Shown here: positions 61,446-64,000 of the stretch, piece after piece | Numbering within the stretch: the stretch's first letter is position 1 | Layout of the letters: the number at the start of each line of letters is the position of its first letter | Source: Tubiluchus corallicola | Taxonomy: Eukaryota; Priapulida; Priapulimorpha; Priapulimorphida; Tubiluchidae | Direction: 5' to 3' | Assembly (NCBI GenBank): GCA_030141605.1 | Contig: JAQGDQ010000332.1 | Span: 70,001 to 134,000, forward strand | Length of the DNA stretch: 64,000 bases | Notes under the pieces: model-generated | Seen by the model: the letters and a program-made list of their open reading frames with translations, nothing else | Told to the model about the DNA's origin: nothing | The model's database searches: none | Position numbers and translations under genes: made by a program

Positions 61446-61448
61446 GGT

Positions 61449-62150
61449 GGCACACGTCCTGCGACGTCACTCAGCCTTTCATTGATGCTCGTTATTTCTG
61501 CATTCTTATTATCAAGCCTTTCTCGTAGTTTAAATCATCGATTATACTTTGCATTAAGCTCTGCAAAGCTTTTGACTAGGATAAGCCACGTCCGTCTCTC
61601 CGTCTGACTCCACCCAAGTAACTTTTTATTCACTGTTGTTGCAGTTAGCTAAAATCGTTTTAGAACTAGTACAAGCAGTGTTTTAGCGTCGGCAAATTCT
61701 GAATGCCCTTCAGAAGGTCTAAAGCATCAATGGTTAAGTCAGTCGAACCAGGTTACATAGTTTGGATAGCTGATTCTGCTTGAGCGGCAAATTCTGAAAT
61801 TAATTTTGTCATTTTGTCCAGTGCTAATGTCATTTAGATATGTGCAACAACACCAGTCCAGTCTGAATGTTTGTCACAATATTGTCTACGTCATCTACTT
61901 CTTTACGAATTTTTGCAATTGTCCTCTAGGTGCCATTAATCTCGTCTGTGACTACTAAAAAAATTTCTCTAGCTCCAAGTAAAGCTGACATCATCAGCCT
62001 CGCCATTAGCGATTTTCAAATGGCTGCTTACGGTAAAGTGTTTGCGTCTGTTCACGAACTAGGTAAAAATTATTAACTGCACGTTAGATTTTCATAAAGT
62101 GCAAAAAAATCCGCGGTTAGCTTGTTAGACACCGAAGCCGACATACAAAG
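61449..62150 (-). pseudogene. pseudogene D: decayed copy of the gene C core
   Basis: On the - strand, frames broken by stops and indels follow the gene C core from about its YEKL region to past LHEK. RTIAKIRKEVDDVDNIVTN corresponds to the IHKKVDD region, and KLRERLDN with ITSINERLSDV to the LHEK region. Both signature histidines are Arg here. Signal peptide, acidic repeats and the cysteine end are missing. Nucleotide similarity to 52490-53260 is plain over about 650 bp, so D derives from C or its direct ancestor. A LINE fragment follows at 62215. Confidence 0.85.
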
Positions 62151-62214
62151 AAGAAAAATTATTGCGTTGTCTGCTTATTCAGATCTCACAACAATAGACT
62201 TCCTGTTGAAACCA

Positions 62215-62525
62215 AAGCCTGAATCCTTTCAACTTTAGTTGAACCTGTGCTTATGTACAATGTTAAGCTATGGACAATGAAAGTTAACAGCAGATGGACG
62301 CTTTTCAAAGACGTTTCCATAGAAAATTGTTAGATATTAAATGGCCTGATAGAATATCCAATGTGATGTGGTGAAGATTCTGAAAAAGAATCCTTGGAGT
62401 AAACAATTACAAGTAAGAAGATTGCTTTGGATTGGGATGCACTGAGACTAGTTCAAGAGTCTCTTCTTCCCATAGCATTACGTGAAACTCTTGAAGCGAC
62501 AAAAAGCCGAAAGTGGGTCAGGTAC
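62215..62525 (+). mobile_element. LINE C-terminal fragment
   Basis: The frame LVEPVLMYNVKLWTM, then after a shift IKWPDRISN and NPWSKQLQVRRLLWIG, is the post-RT region of a non-LTR element (LLYG-E-W, R-L-WP-RI-N, RRLRW-GH signatures). Broken and truncated. Confidence 0.7.
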
Positions 62526-62529
62526 TGAC

Positions 62530-63849
62530 GTATATAGATATACGGCAAGAAGATTTAGCAAACACAACTCTAGATTTGAGGGATGATCCATCGTGGGCAG
62601 TGGTGGTGGACAGGAATACGTGGCATTAACAGGTGGGACGTACCATGTTTTAGAATGTAGACGGACCTAGACAACGACAACGTTTCTAGCTGGCCTCTTG
62701 TTTCGATATGTTGTAAATCACATATTTGCCAGCTGTCGCTGGATGTAAAAATGTCTGTCGTCACAGTTGTGATTAGTATTAGTATTGAGTCACGTATTGC
62801 ACGGTGCAGTATTTGGCTGTGTGAGAAATTTTTTGCCTTACTATATTGAAAGTGATGTCATTTTAATAAATGTCCTCATTTTATCAACTAATTTCATGCT
62901 TGCTGCTTTTGCAAATAAGGTATACAGGTTCAGCAAATTTACCACTAGGTTGGTTTAATGAAGATTAGCTTACAAAAATAACTTTTGGAAATATTATTAG
63001 TTGATTTATGAAGAAACAAATAAAGTTACAGCATCAAAAACCACCCCAACATTTGCGAGAAGAGGCAAAGCAAATCGATAACATGTCATTTTTCAGATCG
63101 CAACTACATTCTTTGTATAACCAAAAAGAAGGTACAGAATACAATGTAACATATTACACTATAACATTGATTATTGCCTTGATATTCACGCTCTTACAGT
63201 ACAAAAATTGCAAGAAATATACACGGGAAGGCACCAAAACTGATATCACATGGGTTCTCCAGTATTGGATAGATTAGGCCAAAATAAAAAAATGCTTTGA
63301 ATAATTTTATAAAATCTAAAGTCACTATGATCATTAGGATAAAATTTAATATCAAAAATTCTAACTTGAAAAATGTATGTTATCAAAACAAATGTACTAG
63401 TGGTAATACCGCAAAAGAAAAATGGAAAGTCATTAATGACGGCATTGAAGAATAATAGATTCATGCCTCATCTGAAATGAATATAAAGTAAAAATTTACG
63501 ATAGATATTTTCCACCTTCTCTAAGATTTGCCCTAACTGTTAGTGAAATATGCATAATTGATCTAAATGAACTAGATGTTCTAGCTAATAAGAATCTGCT
63601 GCACCATAATAAGTTTCTGCGCGACTGGTGCCGGTTAACCAAGCCTGCAACATCAACGTTTTTGCATCTAGCTAAACGCCTAAACTTGAAGTAGCCTAGT
63701 CATATTTATAAAGAATCACGTTCTTCCATAACCAACATATCAGAAAAAAATGATGATGAACTAGTTCAATCGCTCAGTCTCTTTAGATAATAAATTGTCA
63801 ATGAAATGTTCATGGTCACATAAGAAATCAATTTCCGTGTACTGCAATA
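62530..63849. other. mostly non-coding, two unexplained open stretches
   Basis: The frame 63008-63277 (+) has a hydrophobic segment (YTITLIIALIFTLLQY) after a polar N-terminus, and 63540-63690 (+) reads NKFLRDWCRLTKPATSTF in one frame. Neither is recognised. Given the LINE remains on both sides, transposon origin is likely. Confidence 0.3.
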
Positions 63850-64000
63850 ATATTTTCACTGATCTAGTTCAGCAGAAGAACTAAGCTCAAAAAAGAACCA
63901 AAGGCTAAAGTCCAGTCACTTATTCAGTCCGGTTGGCAAGATAAAATTAAAACTCTGGCGATGCAAGGTCGTTTTTTAGAATTGCCTATCGAAAAAGATT
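63850..64000 (+). mobile_element. possible retroelement ORF fragment, cut by the window end
   Basis: An open frame runs to the window edge: KKEPKAKVQSLIQSG, then WQDKIKTLAMQGRFLEL. A W..L.LQGR.L.L block of this kind occurs near the C-terminus of some non-LTR reverse transcriptase proteins, before their zinc knuckle. The next bases beyond the window would decide. Confidence 0.4.

Overview
The window is nuclear DNA from an invertebrate animal. Genes are split by GT-AG introns of up to about 5 kb, intergenic DNA is AT-rich, and microsatellites and decayed retrotransposons and DNA transposons are common. Four genes are recognisably metazoan: histone H4, a MARCH-type E3 ligase, FBXO22 and NDUFB8. 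Nothing seen here fixes the phylum.

Layout. 1-4.5 kb: intergenic, with one copy of a ~600 bp dispersed repeat. 4.56-5.28 kb (-): intron-containing histone H4 with a TATA box and a non-coding first exon. 7.25-15.0 kb (+): MARCHF2/3-like membrane RING-CH ubiquitin ligase in four coding exons, with a possible alternative last exon. 15-22.4 kb: no gene supported. 22.9-25.0 kb (-) and 25.16-33.8 kb (+): FBXO22 and NDUFB8, head to head across a short probable bidirectional promoter. NDUFB8 intron 1 holds several LINE fragments and a nested ~900 bp DNA transposon. 34.5-38.0 kb: a 601 bp hAT-type non-autonomous element, a TC tract and a LINE 3' end.

38.8-62.1 kb is the notable part: a co-oriented (-) cluster of three paralogous genes for secreted, mostly helical proteins (called A, B and C here) and a decayed fourth copy (D). 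All three have a signal peptide and a shared core with constant geometry: an IH-x-K-[LFV]-D motif, then 138-140 residues to an LH-[ES]-K motif, then 62-65 residues to the only cysteine of the mature chain. In A and B a phase-1 splice donor follows the cysteine at once and leads to quite different low-complexity C-termini: Thr-rich/basic in A, Gln/Arg-rich in B. C instead carries seven Thr/Ser/Glu-rich segments in an exact 132 bp register before the core. Two upstream motifs are shared between paralogs. I do not recognise the family. An extracellular structural or mucus-like role is inference.

The right end (55-64 kb) is mostly gene-free, with the second copy of the ~600 bp repeat, pseudogene D and LINE fragments.
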